From contig JAKBCE010000106.1 of the NCBI GenBank assembly GCA_021808195.1, positions 1 through 8,119 of the forward strand: a stretch of DNA of 8,119 nt, in the 5' to 3' direction. Shown here one piece after another: positions 6,563 to 8,119 of this stretch. Each line of letters begins with the position of its first letter. The first letter of the stretch is position 1. This DNA comes from Pseudomonadota bacterium (GTDB lineage Bacteria; Pseudomonadota; Gammaproteobacteria; Steroidobacterales; Steroidobacteraceae). The translations under genes were made by a program, and so were the position numbers. Below the pieces are notes generated by a model, which saw nothing but the letters and a program-made list of their open reading frames with translations, did not search any database and was not told the origin of the DNA.

Positions 6563-6809
6563 GAGTGTCGCCGAGCGCTCGTTCGCAACGCACGAGTCCG
6601 ACCGCACAACCCGTTGACGTACTTGCCATTTGCCGGACCCGCAGGCGGCGAAGCATCTCCGGCCAATAGAAGCTCACGCAGACGCAGTTGATCCTGATGT
6701 CTACGGATCAGCTCGCGCAGGTATTCACTACTCGTGCCGTAACGCGCTTGACCTGCTCACCGACAAATCGCTTGATCCCGGTCGGAGGCGAGATGTTCGT
6801 CGTGCTCAT
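6563..6809 (-). pseudogene. parD: ParD-like antitoxin gene with a one-base deletion
   Basis: Read on the minus strand, ATG 6809-6807 begins MSTTNISPPTGIKRFVGEQV and runs to arginine 22 (codon 6746-6744). Two bases (GT, 6743-6742) are then left over before YGTSSEYLRELIRRHQDQL resumes in another frame at 6741, continuing RLRELLLAGDASPPAGPANG. Restoring one G would give ...VKRGYGTSSEY..., the standard ParD ribbon-helix-helix DNA-binding domain followed by its C-terminal toxin-binding tail. Read without repair, the first frame does not produce a ParD. The second frame lacks a stop before the toxin start and stays open to 6466, so the native end also appears eroded. ParD antitoxins bind and neutralise ParE and repress their own promoter. 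Here the gene directly precedes the toxin in the normal order. The 3' limit given is the toxin start, by inference. Confidence 0.75.
6667..6793. repeat. Direct repeat, copy 1 (127 bases, exact)
   Basis: Identical base for base to 7993-8119, starting TAGAAGCTCACG and ending GGAGGCGAGA. The bases just left of it differ between copies (...CCAA against ...GCTAC), so the left border is sharp. The right border cannot be set because the second copy reaches the window end. It lies inside the antitoxin pseudogene and includes the frameshift. Confidence 0.98.
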
Positions 6810-6817
6810 ATCCACAA

Positions 6818-6825
6818 AATTAATT
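6818..6825. other. Candidate insertion target AATTAATT beside the element's left end
   Basis: An 8-base AT palindrome in an otherwise GC-rich window, ending directly where the candidate left end of the insertion sequence starts. ISL3-family elements are known to duplicate 8 bases of AT-rich target. The matching right-hand copy is not in the window, so this rests on position and composition only. Confidence 0.3.
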
Positions 6826-7992
6826 GGTTCTTCTCCCGTTTCCGGGGTGACTGAACGCGGGGGGTGAGGCGAACGGCCGCCACTGCTAGCTTGGTGTTAC
6901 CAGGCATCAAGAAGGCAGGAGGGCGACCGTGGCCCCAGAAGAGTGTATTTCCGCCCTTGGCGGGTGGGAAGGGTATGAGCTATGCGGGTGGCGCCAGGAG
7001 CGCCGTGGCGAGGGCAGCTGGTGCGTGCTGAGGCTGCGGCGGGATCGGAACCGGCCGGCGTACTGCAGCGGATGCTGGTGCGAAGCGCCGGCACTGCACG
7101 ACACGCAGTGGCGCACCGTGCGGGATTTGCCGATGTTCGAGCACGCCGTGGAGCTTGAGATCCCACGGGTCCGAGTGGCGTGCCCGCACTGCGGGCCGAA
7201 GCTCGAGATGCTCGGGTGGCTCGATCCGTACGCGCGGGTGACGAAGCGTCTGGCCGAGAGCGTCTCACGGTTGTGCGCGGTGATGTCGATCCGGCACGTG
7301 GCCGATCACTTCGGGCTGAACTGGAAGACGGTCAAGAACATCGACAAACGCTCGCTCGAGCGACGATTGGGGCCAGTGGACCTTACGGGAGTCACGGTGA
7401 TCGGGATGGACGAGTTCGCGATCCAGCGCGGGCACCGCTACGCCACGGTGGTCATCGAGCCTGCTCGCAAACGAGTCCTGTGGGTCGGGCGCGAACGCTC
7501 TCGAGAGGGGATACGGCCGTTCTTTACGCTCCTCGGCCCCGAGGGCTGTGCGGCGCTCGAGGCGGTGGTCATGGACATGAACGGCGCGTTCGCAGAGGAG
7601 GTGCGGGCCCAGGCCCCGCAGGCGCAGATCGTCTACGACCTCTTCCACGTGGTGGCCAAGTACGGTCGGGAGGTGATCGACCGCGTGCGCGTCGATGAAG
7701 CCAATCGGCTGCGCGCCGATCGCACTGCACGGCGCCTGGTCAAAGGCAGCCGCTGGCTGCTGTTGCGCAATCGGGAAAACGTGACACGCGAAGCCGATCA
7801 GGTGCGCCTGAGGGAACTGCTCGCCGCCAATCGTGCGCTGATGATCACTTACGTACTCAAGGACGATCTGAAGGAGCTCTGGAGCTACCGCCACGAAGGC
7901 TATGCCCGGCGTTTCTGGAATGGCTGGTATCGTCGCGCGATGCGCAGCCGCATCGAGCCGCTGAAGGCCTTTGCGCGAAACTACGCGGCTAC
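6826..7992 (+). mobile_element. ISL3-family insertion sequence, 3'-truncated
   Basis: Assigned from its transposase. The proposed left end starts at GGTTCTTCTCCCG (6826) and contains the imperfect palindrome CCCG-TTTC-CGGG (6835-6846). About 100 non-coding bases then lead to the transposase. The right end, including its inverted repeat, is absent: at 7992 the element stops inside the transposase and joins a copy of the antitoxin gene. Without a right end the terminal repeats cannot be compared, so the left border is tentative, while the right border of recognisable element sequence at 7992/7993 is exact. Confidence 0.6.
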
Positions 7993-8017
7993 TAGAAGCT
8001 CACGCAGACGCAGTTGA
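6929..8017 (+). pseudogene. ISL3-family transposase, truncated at residue 354 with an 8-residue foreign tail
   Basis: DDE transposase of the ISL3 family; full-length members usually run to 400 residues or more, this frame to 362. GTG 6929 is preceded by AGGAGGG (6917-6923) at 5 bases, a strong start. Seen: an N-terminal zinc-ribbon with C46-x2-C49 and C85-P-H-C88; a helix-turn-helix region around 113-140 (SRLCAVMSIRHVADHFGLNW); the first catalytic aspartate D161 in VIGMDEFAIQRGHRYATVV; the second acidic motif at D216 in AVVMDMNGAF; and YDLFHVVAKYG (236-246), which is highly characteristic of ISL3. Family homology stops at about LKAFARNYAAT (345-355). The remaining RSSRRRS is translated from antisense antitoxin DNA starting at 7993. 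The C-terminal part, which should carry the catalytic glutamate and the conserved asparagine/basic motif, is missing, so this copy should be inactive. Confidence 0.9.
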
Positions 8018-8119
8018 TCCTGATGTCTACGGATCAGCTCGCGCAGGTATTCACTACTCGTGCCGTAACGCGCTTGACCTGCTCACCGACAAATCGCTTG
8101 ATCCCGGTCGGAGGCGAGA
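7993..8119 (-). pseudogene. Second partial copy of the ParD-like antitoxin pseudogene (runs off the window)
   Basis: Exact copy of 6667-6793. On the minus strand it encodes the same inner ParD segment, YGTSSEYLRELIRRHQDQL to RLRELLL, with the same missing base at 8068-8069. It lacks the 3' end of parD and the toxin, being joined to the truncated transposase at 7992. The first 16 bases of parD, including the ATG, would lie beyond the window. It is also direct repeat copy 2 and supplies the last codons of the transposase frame on the other strand. Confidence 0.9.

Noticed and set aside
6110..6691. Several short plus-strand frames over the toxin-antitoxin region
   Set aside because: They are antisense to the ParE/ParD frames and have no family features.
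6059..6860. CRISPR array, integron attC site or tRNA in the accessory region
   Set aside because: No regularly spaced repeats, no cloverleaf, and no attC-type paired core sites were found on reading both strands. The only repeat is the two-copy 127-base one.

Overview
The window reads as a chromosomal segment of a GC-rich proteobacterium. The families and their wording (PstSCA, a FucA-like aldolase with MtnA, HD-GYP and HDOD proteins, a ParDE-type module, an ISL3 transposase) suit a gammaproteobacterium, but nothing here fixes the genus. Positions 1-6058 are compact, strongly coding, housekeeping and signalling DNA. Positions 6059-8119 are an accessory, partly decayed and rearranged segment.

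Layout. (a) 1-2394, plus strand: the end of pstS, then pstC and pstA, the periplasmic binding protein and two permease subunits of a high-affinity phosphate ABC importer. A long GC-rich hairpin separates pstS from pstC. The ATPase gene pstB does not follow pstA. (b) 2402-4188, minus strand: mtnA (methylthioribose-1-phosphate isomerase) and a FucA-like class II aldolase, translationally coupled by a 4-base overlap. The aldolase keeps the fuculose-aldolase metal ligands and tyrosines, so the pair looks like the dihydroxyacetone-phosphate (DHAP) shunt for disposing of 5'-methylthioadenosine or 5'-deoxyadenosine, rather than the classical methionine salvage pathway. (c) 4249-6058, plus strand: a recognisable promoter, then a two-gene operon of an HD-GYP phosphodiesterase and an HDOD protein, also with overlapping start and stop. 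(d) 6236-6809, minus strand: a ParDE-type toxin-antitoxin locus. The toxin frame is open, but the antitoxin gene has a one-base deletion. (e) 6826-7992, plus strand: an ISL3-family element whose transposase is cut off after residue 354, before the C-terminal part that should carry its catalytic glutamate. (f) 7993-8119: an exact 127-base second copy of the inner part of the antitoxin gene, including its frameshift, running to the last base of the window.

The most unusual part is 6236-8119. The direct repeat, 1326 bases apart, has one end inside the antitoxin gene and the other inside the transposase. This is what a tandem duplication of 6667-7992 would give, and it would explain the truncated, chimeric transposase. 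It may also be an assembly-graph effect, because the repeat is exactly 127 bases long and ends with the window. Both readings make testable predictions about the sequence beyond 8119.
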